Source: Tissierellia bacterium
GTDB taxonomy: Bacteria; Bacillota; Clostridia; Tissierellales; Tepidimicrobiaceae
Direction of reading: 5' to 3'
NCBI GenBank assembly: GCA_012798935.1
Contig: JAAZMG010000023.1
Coordinates: 1 to 23,595 of the forward strand
DNA length: 23,595 nt
The first letter of the stretch is position 1. Each line of letters starts with the position of its first letter. Of this stretch, positions 7,787 through 15,382 are shown one piece after another. Under the pieces are notes generated by a model. That model was not told the origin of the DNA, searched no databases, and was given only the letters and a program-made list of their open reading frames with translations. The position numbers and the translations under genes were made by a program.

Positions 7787-8503
7787 ATGAGGTCAAGAAG
7801 CTTAATAGAAAGTTTTAATTATGCAGTTTCAGGAATTATATATACATTAAGAACAGAAAGAAATATGAGGGTTCATTTTATAATAGCTATTTTAGTCATC
7901 TTATTGAGTCTATTCTTTGATTTTTCAAGATCTGAGTTATTATTACTGTTTTTTACTATAACCCTTGTACTGATGGCGGAAATGATAAATACAGCTATTG
8001 AGAGAACGGTAGATCTAGTAACAGATGAATTTCATCCTTTAGCTCGGTTAGCGAAGGATGTAGCAGCAGGAGGTGTGTTAATAGCAGCACTTAATTCTTT
8101 AGTAGTAGGATATTTACTGTTTTTTGATAGATTAAATCCTTATACTAATTTAGTTTTATTTAAGATAAAAAATTCTCCAATCCATTTAACTTTCATAGCT
8201 TTGGTTCTAGTTATACTATTGACAATTGGATTAAAGACTAAATTTTATAGAGGCAGGGGTACACCTTTTCAAGGGGGAACTGTTAGTGGTCATGCAGCCT
8301 TATCTTTTTGTATAGCCACTATAATAGCTTTTATAGCCAATAATATGCTGGTATCAACCCTTTCTTACGTAATGGCCTTTTTAGTAGGAGAAAGTAGAAT
8401 AGAAGGTAGAATACATTCTTTACTGGAAGTAATACTTGGAGCCTTACTAGGTATAATAGTGGGAGTATTAGTATTTCAAATAGCTGGACAAATAGCTGGA
8501 TAG
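7787..8503 (+). CDS. dgkA: Undecaprenol/diacylglycerol kinase fused to a PAP2 phosphatase domain
   Basis: Two-domain membrane enzyme of 238 residues. Residues 1-115 are a DgkA-type lipid kinase: the motif AEMINTAIERTVD (64-76) and AKDVAAGGV (89-97) hold the conserved acidic and Lys-Asp residues, with three membrane helices. In Gram-positives this family phosphorylates undecaprenol. Residues about 130-235 are a PAP2-like domain with SGH (167-169) and S203-R204-x5-H210-x3-E214, where many relatives have Asp at the last position. The RG-rich segment before GGTVSGH stands in for the first PAP2 motif. Both activities would supply undecaprenyl phosphate for wall synthesis (inference). The ribosome binding site AAGGGGAG (7765-7772) is unusually far (14 bases) from the ATG. 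Confidence 0.88.
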   Translation: MRSRSLIESFNYAVSGIIYTLRTERNMRVHFIIAILVILLSLFFDFSRSELLLLFFTITLVLMAEMINTAIERTVDLVTDEFHPLARLAKDVAAGGVLIAALNSLVVGYLLFFDRLNPYTNLVLFKIKNSPIHLTFIALVLVILLTIGLKTKFYRGRGTPFQGGTVSGHAALSFCIATIIAFIANNMLVSTLSYVMAFLVGESRIEGRIHSLLEVILGALLGIIVGVLVFQIAGQIAG

Positions 8504-8515
8504 AGAGGGGAACAT

Positions 8516-9565
8516 ATGGAGCTGAAAAAATTTGTTATTATACTTATATTTTTTTTGATACCCTTAGCAACAGGTTGTAACAGGGATTATGTAACAGAGA
8601 TAGAAGATGAAATTTTAAAGGGAAAAGAGGAAGAAATAGTTGAAGAAGAAAAACCTAAGGAAAAAGTAGGAATACCTTCGCCTATATCGGGATTACATGC
8701 ATCGGAAGAAAAGGTAAATAGAAGACCTATTGTTATAATGTTTGACAATCATCCAGAGGCAAGGTGGCAAGCTGGTCTTAGTCAGGCAGAGATTGTGTAT
8801 GAATTTATGGTGGAAGCCCCATATACTAGATATATGGGAGTATACTTAATCAATGAGCCTGAATCTATAGGACCAATTAGGTCTTCAAGGCCTTATTTTA
8901 TAACCACTTTATTAGAATATGATCCTATATATGTAAGAGTAGGAGGAAGTCCAGCAGCTAAAAAAGATATAATCAATTTTAAAATTGCTGATATTGATGG
9001 ATTATCTTGTCCAAATAGGGTGTTGTGGAGAAATACTAAAGTACATAAAAAAGCTCCCCATAACACATACACAACTATGAGCATACTTAGAAAATATCAA
9101 GAAGAAATAGGCTGCAAAGAGCTAGGGAATTATAAAGAATTTGATTTTCACAAGGTTGATACGGATTTAGAAGGATTTGAGGCAAGTAAAATACTAATCA
9201 ATTATTATAAAAATAATATAACTCTTTATACCTACAATCCAGATGAGAAGATGTACTATCGTCAAAAGGATGGCCAGCTCCATATAGATGAATTGGATAA
9301 TTCACCAATTAAAGCAAAGAATATTGTTATACAAGAAGCAAAGACCAAAATAATAGATAAAGAAGGAAGACTTTCCATAGATTTAGTTGGAGAAGGTAAA
9401 GGTAAATATATAACCAATGGTAAAGGTATTGATATTAAGTGGTCAAAAAAGTCAAGAGATAATAAAACCTGCTATTACGATAAAATGGGAAAAAGAATAA
9501 GATTTAATCCAGGAATAACATGGATTCAGGTTGTAAATATAGAACCAGATATAAATATTGAATAA
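8516..9565 (+). CDS. yerB: DUF3048 (YerB-like) lipoprotein
   Basis: Predicted secreted lipoprotein of unknown biochemical role. The N-terminus (residues 1-20) is a lipoprotein signal ending in the lipobox ATGC with Cys21 as the lipid site. A Glu/Lys-rich linker (about 28-55) precedes a DUF3048 N-domain (VNRRPIVIMFDNHPEARWQAGLSQAEI region, with the later GPIRSSRPYF and VGGSPAAK motifs), and the end matches the C-terminal DUF3048 domain (GITWIQVV). The length of 349 is typical of the family. ATG 8516 follows AGAGGGG. In B. subtilis yerB lies elsewhere, so its place between dgkA and cdd is a clostridial-type variation. Its surface location next to lipid-carrier genes suggests an envelope role, but this is inference. 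Confidence 0.88.
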   Translation: MELKKFVIILIFFLIPLATGCNRDYVTEIEDEILKGKEEEIVEEEKPKEKVGIPSPISGLHASEEKVNRRPIVIMFDNHPEARWQAGLSQAEIVYEFMVEAPYTRYMGVYLINEPESIGPIRSSRPYFITTLLEYDPIYVRVGGSPAAKKDIINFKIADIDGLSCPNRVLWRNTKVHKKAPHNTYTTMSILRKYQEEIGCKELGNYKEFDFHKVDTDLEGFEASKILINYYKNNITLYTYNPDEKMYYRQKDGQLHIDELDNSPIKAKNIVIQEAKTKIIDKEGRLSIDLVGEGKGKYITNGKGIDIKWSKKSRDNKTCYYDKMGKRIRFNPGITWIQVVNIEPDINIE

Positions 9566-9587
9566 TAAAGAATTGGGGAGTGGTCTT

Positions 9588-9992
9588 ATGGATAAAAAGG
9601 AATTGATAAGAAAAGCCATAGAGGCACAACAAAAAGCCTATGTTCCTTATTCTAAATTTAAAGTTGGTGCTGCTTTGGTAACGGAAGAAGGAGATGTTTA
9701 TACAGGATGTAATATTGAAATAGCCTCTTACTCACCGACTATCTGTGCTGAGCGAACTGCTATATTTAAGGCTATATCAGAAGGAGCAAAAAAAATAAAG
9801 ACAATAGCTGTAGTAGGGGACTCTGATTTTACTTACCCTTGTGGTGTTTGTAGACAAGTAATACGAGAATTTGGTAAAGATGCTACTATAATAGTCGCTA
9901 ATTCAGAAGAAGATTATAAGGAATACAAATTGGAAGATCTGCTACCCTATAGTTTTGGACCAGAAGATTTAGAAAAAAACAATCAGGAGTGA
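9588..9992 (+). CDS. cdd: Cytidine deaminase
   Basis: Tetrameric-type cytidine deaminase converting cytidine and deoxycytidine to uridine and deoxyuridine in pyrimidine salvage. The 134-residue product has the N-terminal substrate motif YVPYSKFKVGAAL (18-30), the zinc/catalytic motif C53-A-E55 and P84-C85-G-V-C88, giving the three-Cys zinc site of small Cdd enzymes. ATG 9588 is preceded by GGGGAG at 9575-9580; an in-frame TTG at 9558 overlapping yerB lies before that site and is rejected. It sits 4 bases before era, as in Bacillus. Confidence 0.96.
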   Translation: MDKKELIRKAIEAQQKAYVPYSKFKVGAALVTEEGDVYTGCNIEIASYSPTICAERTAIFKAISEGAKKIKTIAVVGDSDFTYPCGVCRQVIREFGKDATIIVANSEEDYKEYKLEDLLPYSFGPEDLEKNNQE

Positions 9993-9996
9993 TACA

Positions 9997-10881
9997 ATGT
10001 ATAAATCAGGATTTGTAACTGTTGTAGGAAGGCCAAATGTGGGAAAATCCACACTACTAAATCATATAATTGGAGAAAAGATATCCATTATATCGAATAA
10101 GCCCCAGACAACAAGAAATAAAATTCAACTAGTATATACTGAACCAGAATTTCAAGTTGTTTTTTTAGATACTCCAGGAATCCAAATGCCTAAAAACAAA
10201 TTAGGAGAATATATGCTGAAGGTTTCTAGAAGTACATTAGAGGAAGTGGACTTAATAACCTTTATGGTAGATGAAAGTATGAAAACGGGGAAACTAGATA
10301 ATTATATAATTGAACAATTAAAAAGTATAGAAACACCTATTATACTATTAATAAATAAAACAGATAAGTTAAATAAGGATGAGGTAAACCAGCTTATACA
10401 AAAATATAAAAATATGAATATGTTTAAAGATATTATCCCTATATCAGCAATAAATGGGATAAATATAGACAGTTATATAAATTCCGTAAAGAAGCTATTA
10501 CCAAGAGGACCCCAGTATTTTCCAGAAGATATGATTACAGACCAACCAGAAAGACTTATAATATCTGAAATAATAAGGGAAAAAGCGTTAAAAAACTTAG
10601 AAGAAGAGGTACCTCATGGCATTTTTGTAGAGATAGAAAAAATTTCTGAAAGAGAAAAGAAAGACTTAATAGATGTTCATGCTATTATATATTGTGAAAA
10701 GGAATCTCATAAAGGCATAGTAATCGGTAAAGGTGGAAAAATGCTAAAACGAATTGGTAAGGAAGCAAGGACAGATATTGAAAGATTATTAGGTAGTCAG
10801 GTAAATTTACAACTATGGGTAAAAGTAGAGAAAAATTGGAGAGAAAAGGAAGGTAAGGTACGGCGTTTTGGTTATAAATAG
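9997..10881 (+). CDS. era: GTPase Era
   Basis: Era binds the 3' end of 16S rRNA and assists 30S subunit assembly. The 294-residue product has G1 GRPNVGKS (11-18), the G2 region around PQTTR (36-40), G3 DTPG (58-61), G4 NKTD (120-123) and G5 SAI (150-152). The C-terminal KH domain holds the GIVIGKGGKMLKRIG motif. ATG 9997 follows AGGAGTG. It lies between cdd and recO, the usual Firmicute order, and close to ybeY, with which Era is functionally linked. Confidence 0.97.
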   Translation: MYKSGFVTVVGRPNVGKSTLLNHIIGEKISIISNKPQTTRNKIQLVYTEPEFQVVFLDTPGIQMPKNKLGEYMLKVSRSTLEEVDLITFMVDESMKTGKLDNYIIEQLKSIETPIILLINKTDKLNKDEVNQLIQKYKNMNMFKDIIPISAINGINIDSYINSVKKLLPRGPQYFPEDMITDQPERLIISEIIREKALKNLEEEVPHGIFVEIEKISEREKKDLIDVHAIIYCEKESHKGIVIGKGGKMLKRIGKEARTDIERLLGSQVNLQLWVKVEKNWREKEGKVRRFGYK

Positions 10882-10896
10882 AAATGGAGCAAGGGG

Positions 10897-11655
10897 ATGC
10901 AAATAAGAACAGAAGGAATAGTGATAAAAGAGCTTCGATTTAAAGAAACTAGTAAAATATTGACTATATACACTAAGGATTATGGAAAGGTTCATGCTAT
11001 GGCAAGGGGAGCTTATAGACCTAAAAGTCAATTAATAGCTAATACCCAGCCTTTTTCCTATAATGAATATCTTTTTTTTAAAGGTAGGAATTTTTATTAT
11101 ATAAATCAAGGGGATATTATAGACTCTTTTTATTCTATTAGAGAAAATATTAATAGAGTAATGTATGGCTCATATATATTAGAATTAATAGAGTTATCAA
11201 CCTTAGAGGAAGATAAAAATGAAAAATTATTTTTACTTTTACAAAAAGGATTAACTGTATTGTCTGAGCTTGATGAAGATTTTTTAAAATTTATAATATC
11301 TTATGAGTTAAAATATATTTCTTTTTTAGGTTATAGACCTTCTTTAGATAGATGTGTAGTTTGTAACAGAAAAAGTTTTAAAAGTTTTAAATTTAGTATA
11401 AATAGAGGAGGAATAGTTTGTTCTAGCTGTTTTTCTACAGAGCCTTGTTGTGAATATATGGATATAATCATGTATAAAGCAATGAAAGCCTTATTATATA
11501 CACCATTGGACAAAGTATCTTCTATAAAAATTCCTAAAGATACTACGTTTAAATTACATGAAATTATGGTAAAATACATATTGAATAGGATAGAAAGAAA
11601 AGGATTTAATTCATTAAATATGTTAAAATCAATGAAGAATAATGGAGGGGTTTAA
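10897..11655 (+). CDS. recO: DNA repair protein RecO
   Basis: RecO works with RecR (and RecF) to load RecA on SSB-coated single-stranded DNA. The 252-residue product starts with the OB-fold signature MQIRTEGIVIKELRFKETSK, has a helical middle, and carries a four-Cys zinc site C153-x2-C156 and C175-x2-C178, as in Gram-positive RecO proteins. The ATG at 10897 is preceded by GGAG at 10886-10889. It is 15 bases after era and directly followed by the next gene. Confidence 0.95.
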   Translation: MQIRTEGIVIKELRFKETSKILTIYTKDYGKVHAMARGAYRPKSQLIANTQPFSYNEYLFFKGRNFYYINQGDIIDSFYSIRENINRVMYGSYILELIELSTLEEDKNEKLFLLLQKGLTVLSELDEDFLKFIISYELKYISFLGYRPSLDRCVVCNRKSFKSFKFSINRGGIVCSSCFSTEPCCEYMDIIMYKAMKALLYTPLDKVSSIKIPKDTTFKLHEIMVKYILNRIERKGFNSLNMLKSMKNNGGV

Positions 11656-12078
11656 ATGGATATTTCATTGGAAAAAATTGATACAGTAGTAGCTAGGACT
11701 AGCGCTACCTTTAAAGAAGCAAAGGAAGCTTTAGAAAAGACTGATGGTAATGTGGTAGAAGCTATCATTCTTATAGAAGACAATCAAACCTCTTGGACGG
11801 ATAATATGTCTGATAAGGGAGAAAGGATGGTCGATAAAGTAAAAGAAATACTCCGAAAAGGGAATGCAACTAAGATTACAGTTAAAAAAGATGGAGAAAT
11901 TATAATGAATATACCGGTAAATGCAGCTGCATTAGGAACTATAATTTCAGCACCCTTAGCATTAGTTGGAGTAGGCACTGCTCTTTTATCAAAATGTACT
12001 ATTGAAATTCAAAAAGAGGATGGAGAGGTAATTAATATAAACAATTTAATGGAAAAGGATAATGAAGACAATCATTAA
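11656..12078 (+). CDS. UBA-like plus DUF4342 domain protein
   Basis: The 140-residue product has an N-terminal UBA/EF-Ts-N-like three-helix domain (about 1-42; VVARTSATFKEAKEALEK resembles the start of EF-Ts) and a C-terminal DUF4342 domain (about 55-130) with the IPVNAAALGTIISAPLAL segment, which is hydrophobic enough to touch the membrane or form a buried helix. Function is unknown. The ATG directly follows the recO stop and uses GGAGGGG inside the recO end, so the two are coupled. No convincing hairpin terminator follows; the next feature is the glyQS promoter. Confidence 0.85.
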   Translation: MDISLEKIDTVVARTSATFKEAKEALEKTDGNVVEAIILIEDNQTSWTDNMSDKGERMVDKVKEILRKGNATKITVKKDGEIIMNIPVNAAALGTIISAPLALVGVGTALLSKCTIEIQKEDGEVININNLMEKDNEDNH

Positions 12079-12102
12079 AGATAGTAACAAAGGATAACTA
12101 TA

Positions 12103-12131
12103 TTGACAAGCTTTGTATTTTTTGTTAGATT
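12103..12131 (+). promoter_or_regulatory. Sigma-A promoter of the glyQS operon
   Basis: Perfect -35 TTGACA (12103-12108), 17-base spacer and -10 TAGATT (12126-12131) with an extended TGT just before it (12123-12125). Transcription would start near 12138, giving a leader of about 240 bases before glyQ. Confidence 0.82.
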
Positions 12132-12137
12132 ATTAAT

Positions 12138-12381
12138 TGTATAGACAATCTAAATCTAATATGCTACAAAGAAGAAAAAGAGTCAATATGTGTATACAGA
12201 TGGACTAGGGTCTATGAAAGGTACTTCTGAGCATATTTTAGATCGGATGCCATTTTGGTATCAAGTAGGGTAAAACTGCAGAAGCAACCTTTCATCCCTA
12301 TAGAATCCTATAGGGATGTGAAGGTTTTTTATTTTTTTAACGAAATTTATTTAAAATGTGGGAAATGAGGAGGTTTAATTT
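12138..12381 (+). promoter_or_regulatory. T-box-type leader of glyQS with a divergent T-box
   Basis: Structured 5' leader aligned by eye with glycine T-box leaders. Stem I base AATATGC (12158-12164) pairs with GCATATT (12231-12237); a K-turn-like internal loop follows; then GAAG (12171-12174) pairs with CTTC (12224-12227). The specifier position just before A12223 is GGT (12220-12222), a Gly codon. Stem III is GATGCC/GGTATC (12246-12262). The antiterminator arm TAGGG (12266-12270) can pair with CCCTA (12296-12300), which is also used by the terminator. The T-box reads AGGGTAAAACTGC where consensus is AGGGTGGNACCGC, so the tRNA CCA-pairing element is changed. The part of Stem I above the specifier is short (about 40 bases). 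Confidence 0.72.
12286..12338 (+). terminator. Leader terminator upstream of glyQ
   Basis: Long hairpin: left arm 12286-12303, loop AATC, right arm 12308-12326, with one bulged T (12319) and one G-T pair, about 18 bp in all, followed by TTTTTT-A-TTTTTTT. It precedes glyQ by about 45 bases, as expected for a transcription attenuator. Its left arm overlaps the strand needed for the antiterminator. Confidence 0.9.
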
Positions 12382-13269
12382 ATGTACTTTCAGGAACTGA
12401 TGCTGAAATTACTAGAGTATTGGGGCAATAAAGGATGTATAATATTAGAACCTTATGATATTGAAAAAGGTGCAGGGACCATGAGTCCACATACATTTTT
12501 AAGGGCCTTAGGGCCTGAACCCTGGAAAGTAGTATATGTAGAACCATCAAGGAGACCAGCAGATGCTAGATATGGGGAAAATCCTCACAGAGTATATCAA
12601 CATCATCAGATGCAGGTAATATTAAAACCATCACCAGAGGACGTGCAAGACCTTTACTTAGATAGTCTAAAAGCTATAGGGGTAGACCCTTTGGAACACG
12701 ATATTAGATTTGTTGAAGATAATTGGGAAGCACCTACCTTAGGTGCCTGGGGATTAGGTTGGGAAGTATGGTTAGATGGTATGGAAATTACTCAATTTAC
12801 TTATTTTCAACAGGTAGGAAGTATCGATTGTGATTTAGAATCAGCAGAACTTACCTATGGGTTAGAAAGAATAGCTATGTATCTACAAGATGTAGACAAT
12901 ATATTCGATATAAAATGGAATAAGGATATGACTTATGGGGATATATTTAAAAAGGCAGAATATGAACATTCAGTGTATAGTTTTGAAGAAGCAAATATAG
13001 AAACATTAAAACATTTATTTGATATATACGAGGAAGAAGCTAAAACTAGTATAGAAAAAAAGTTAGTTATTCCAAGTTATGATTATGTTCTAAAATGTTC
13101 TCACACGTTCAATGTACTAGATGCTAGAGGGGCTATATCTGTAACAGAAAGAACCCATTACATTAAAAGGGTTAGATCCTTAGCTAAACTAGTTGCATCT
13201 ACATATATAGAACAGAGGGAAAAATTAGGATATCCTCTATTGAAAGAGGGGGGTATAAAAAATGAGTAA
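12382..13269 (+). CDS. glyQ: Glycyl-tRNA synthetase alpha subunit
   Basis: Catalytic subunit of the heterotetrameric (alpha2beta2) bacterial GlyRS, which charges tRNA-Gly. The 295-residue product is collinear with the family, with the characteristic stretch GAGTMSPHTFLRALGPEPW (34-52), EPSRRPADARYGENPHR and HHQMQVILKPSP, plus a class II motif 3 region (LTYGLERIAMYLQ). ATG 12382 follows GAGGAGG at 12367-12373. It overlaps glyS by 8 bases. Expression is expected to depend on the T-box-like leader just upstream. Confidence 0.97.
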   Translation: MYFQELMLKLLEYWGNKGCIILEPYDIEKGAGTMSPHTFLRALGPEPWKVVYVEPSRRPADARYGENPHRVYQHHQMQVILKPSPEDVQDLYLDSLKAIGVDPLEHDIRFVEDNWEAPTLGAWGLGWEVWLDGMEITQFTYFQQVGSIDCDLESAELTYGLERIAMYLQDVDNIFDIKWNKDMTYGDIFKKAEYEHSVYSFEEANIETLKHLFDIYEEEAKTSIEKKLVIPSYDYVLKCSHTFNVLDARGAISVTERTHYIKRVRSLAKLVASTYIEQREKLGYPLLKEGGIKNE

Positions 13270-15340
13270 CAGATATTTATTAGAAATAGGAACAGAAGAA
13301 TTACCATCTAGATTAATAGGCAATGCACTAAATCAGTTAAAGAATAATACAGAACAAATGTTAAAAGATGAAAGAGTAAGATATGAAAAGATAGAGACTT
13401 ATGCTACGCCAAGAAGGCTGGTTCTTTTAATAGAAGGATTAAGAGAAAAACAGGATACCTTGGAGGAAACAGTTAAAGGACCAGCAAAGAGGATTGCTTA
13501 TGACCAAAACGGCGAACCAACAAAAGCTTTACAGGGATTCATGAGGGGGCAAAATATAGGACTAGAGCAAATTCATATAAAGGAATATAATGGAGAACAA
13601 TATGTATATGGAAATGTAATAAAAGAAGGTAAAGAGACTTACGAAATACTATTAGATAATATGGCAAGAATGATAAAATCTATAACTTTTCCAAAATCCA
13701 TGAAATGGGGTGGAAAAAACTTAAGGTTTGCTAGACCAATTAGATGGCTAGTATCTATTTTAAACGATAAGGTAATACCTTTAAACTTAGAAGGAATACA
13801 AGCTAGCAACATTACTAAAGGTCATAGATTTTTAGGGAGTAATCACATTGAAATAAAATCAGTAGATGAATATTTTGATATCTTAAAAGATAATTATGTT
13901 TTAGTAGATCAAAAAGAAAGAAAAGAGATTATAAAATATGGTTCAGAGAAATTAGTGAAAGAAAAGGGAGGAAATATACTAGAAGATGAGGATCTATTAG
14001 ACGAGGTTACTAATATTGTAGAATATCCAACTCCTATAATTGGAAGAATAAAAGAAGAATACTTAGGATTACCTAAGGATGTACTAATAACTCCGATGAA
14101 GGAACAACTTCGATTTTTTCCTGTAGTAGATGATAAAAATAGGTTATTACCCTATTTTATTACCGTTAGAAATGGGAATGATAAACATATAGAAACAGTA
14201 ACAAAAGGAAATGAAAAAGTTTTAGACGCTAGACTAGAAGATGCAAAGTTTTTTTACTATGAGGATATAGAACTTCCACTAGAGGATTATGTAGAAGATT
14301 TGAAAGGTATTGTTTTCCAAGAAGAACTTGGCACTTTATATGATAAAACTATTAGAGTGCGCAAATTAGCTAAAAAAATAGGAAATTATTTAGAAGTTGG
14401 TGTAGAGACACAAAAAAATATAGATAGAGCCGCCTATCTTTCAAAAGCAGATTTAGTAACTAAAATGGTTACTGAATTTACAGAACTACAAGGGAAGATG
14501 GGAATGGAGTATGCAAAACAATCAGGAGAAAATGAAATTGTAAGCACTGCCATATATGAACAATATCTGCCAAGATTTGCAGGAGATAAGCTACCAACAA
14601 CTACAGCTGGAGGTGTTTTAAGTATTGCAGATAAATTAGATACTATAGCAGGCTCTTTTGCTATAGGAATTCAACCGACAGCCTCCCAGGATCCTTATGG
14701 TATTAGGAGGCAGGCTTTAGGCATAATCAATGTAATATTGGATAAGAAATTAAACCTTAGTTTAGGTGAGATAATAGATTTTGCCTTATATATATATGTT
14801 GAAGAAAATGGTCTTGCCTTTGATTATAAAAAAACAAAACTTAAGATCATTGAATTTTTCAGTGGGAGAATTAAGAATATGTTTATTGATATGGGCATAA
14901 GATACGATATAGTAGATGGGGTAATAAATACTGGAATTGATGATATTTATGATTTAAAGGTTAGAGCTGATAAATTAAATGAATATATAAAAGAAGAAGG
15001 ATTAACGGATGTATTATTTACATTTAACAGGGTTATTAATTTAGCTGAAAAGGCTAATTCAACCGAAGTTAAAAGAGATATGCTAGTAGAGGAAGAGGAA
15101 ATAGAGCTGTACGAAGCTTTTAATAGTATTGAAGAAAAGGTTTTAAACTGGTTAAACAAAAAAGAATATGATAAAGCATTAGAGCAACTTATGATTCTAA
15201 AGGAACCTGTTGATAATTTCTTCGATAATGTAATGGTAATGGTGGAAGATGAGGATATAAGAGAGAATAGATTAAACCTTCTAGGAAAGATATCTGAAAC
15301 TATGCTTATGATTTGTGATTTATCAAAATTAGTTAAATAA
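13262..15340 (+). CDS. glyS: Glycyl-tRNA synthetase beta subunit
   Basis: Beta subunit of GlyRS, which supplies tRNA binding. The 692-residue product begins with the diagnostic YLLEIGTEELPSRLI, has the GHRFLG and EYPTPIIG motifs of the B domains, an HD-like helical region (about 380-560, with SKADLVTKMVTEFTELQG and the SQDPYGIRRQALG motif), and ends in an anticodon-binding helical domain (about 580-690, e.g. LPxxxNFFDNVMVM-like PVDNFFDNVMVM). The ATG at 13262 overlaps the end of glyQ (8 bases) and uses the G-run at 13249-13254. The stop codon is inside the following hairpin. Confidence 0.97.
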   Translation: MSNRYLLEIGTEELPSRLIGNALNQLKNNTEQMLKDERVRYEKIETYATPRRLVLLIEGLREKQDTLEETVKGPAKRIAYDQNGEPTKALQGFMRGQNIGLEQIHIKEYNGEQYVYGNVIKEGKETYEILLDNMARMIKSITFPKSMKWGGKNLRFARPIRWLVSILNDKVIPLNLEGIQASNITKGHRFLGSNHIEIKSVDEYFDILKDNYVLVDQKERKEIIKYGSEKLVKEKGGNILEDEDLLDEVTNIVEYPTPIIGRIKEEYLGLPKDVLITPMKEQLRFFPVVDDKNRLLPYFITVRNGNDKHIETVTKGNEKVLDARLEDAKFFYYEDIELPLEDYVEDLKGIVFQEELGTLYDKTIRVRKLAKKIGNYLEVGVETQKNIDRAAYLSKADLVTKMVTEFTELQGKMGMEYAKQSGENEIVSTAIYEQYLPRFAGDKLPTTTAGGVLSIADKLDTIAGSFAIGIQPTASQDPYGIRRQALGIINVILDKKLNLSLGEIIDFALYIYVEENGLAFDYKKTKLKIIEFFSGRIKNMFIDMGIRYDIVDGVINTGIDDIYDLKVRADKLNEYIKEEGLTDVLFTFNRVINLAEKANSTEVKRDMLVEEEEIELYEAFNSIEEKVLNWLNKKEYDKALEQLMILKEPVDNFFDNVMVMVEDEDIRENRLNLLGKISETMLMICDLSKLVK

Positions 15341-15366
15341 GCCCACTTTCTGTGGGCTTATTTGCT
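15335..15366 (+). terminator. Intrinsic terminator after glyS
   Basis: Perfect 12-bp inverted repeat AAATAAGCCCAC (15335-15346) and GTGGGCTTATTT (15352-15363) around loop TTTCT. The glyS stop (15338-15340) is in the left arm. The T-tract (TTATTT) is largely inside the stem, so efficiency is uncertain. Confidence 0.7.
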
Positions 15367-15382
15367 CAATAATAAAGGGGTG

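Noticed and set aside
8219..8247. TTGACA inside dgkA as a promoter for yerB
   Set aside because: No acceptable -10 at 16-18 bases and it lies in a conserved coding region.
8480..8503. Direct repeat encoding QIAGQIAG at the end of dgkA
   Set aside because: A single duplication of 12 bases at a C-terminus; not enough to suggest a repeat system.
12220..12222. Specifier read in another register (AGG, Arg, or GTA, Val)
   Set aside because: The alignment to the glycine T-box segment GGN-A-CUUC and the downstream glyQS genes fix GGU as the best register.
12138..12381. glyQS leader as a glycine riboswitch, 6S RNA or another metabolite riboswitch
   Set aside because: None of the conserved cores I know for these classes is present, while Stem I base, specifier segment, Stem III and antiterminator/terminator match the T-box layout.
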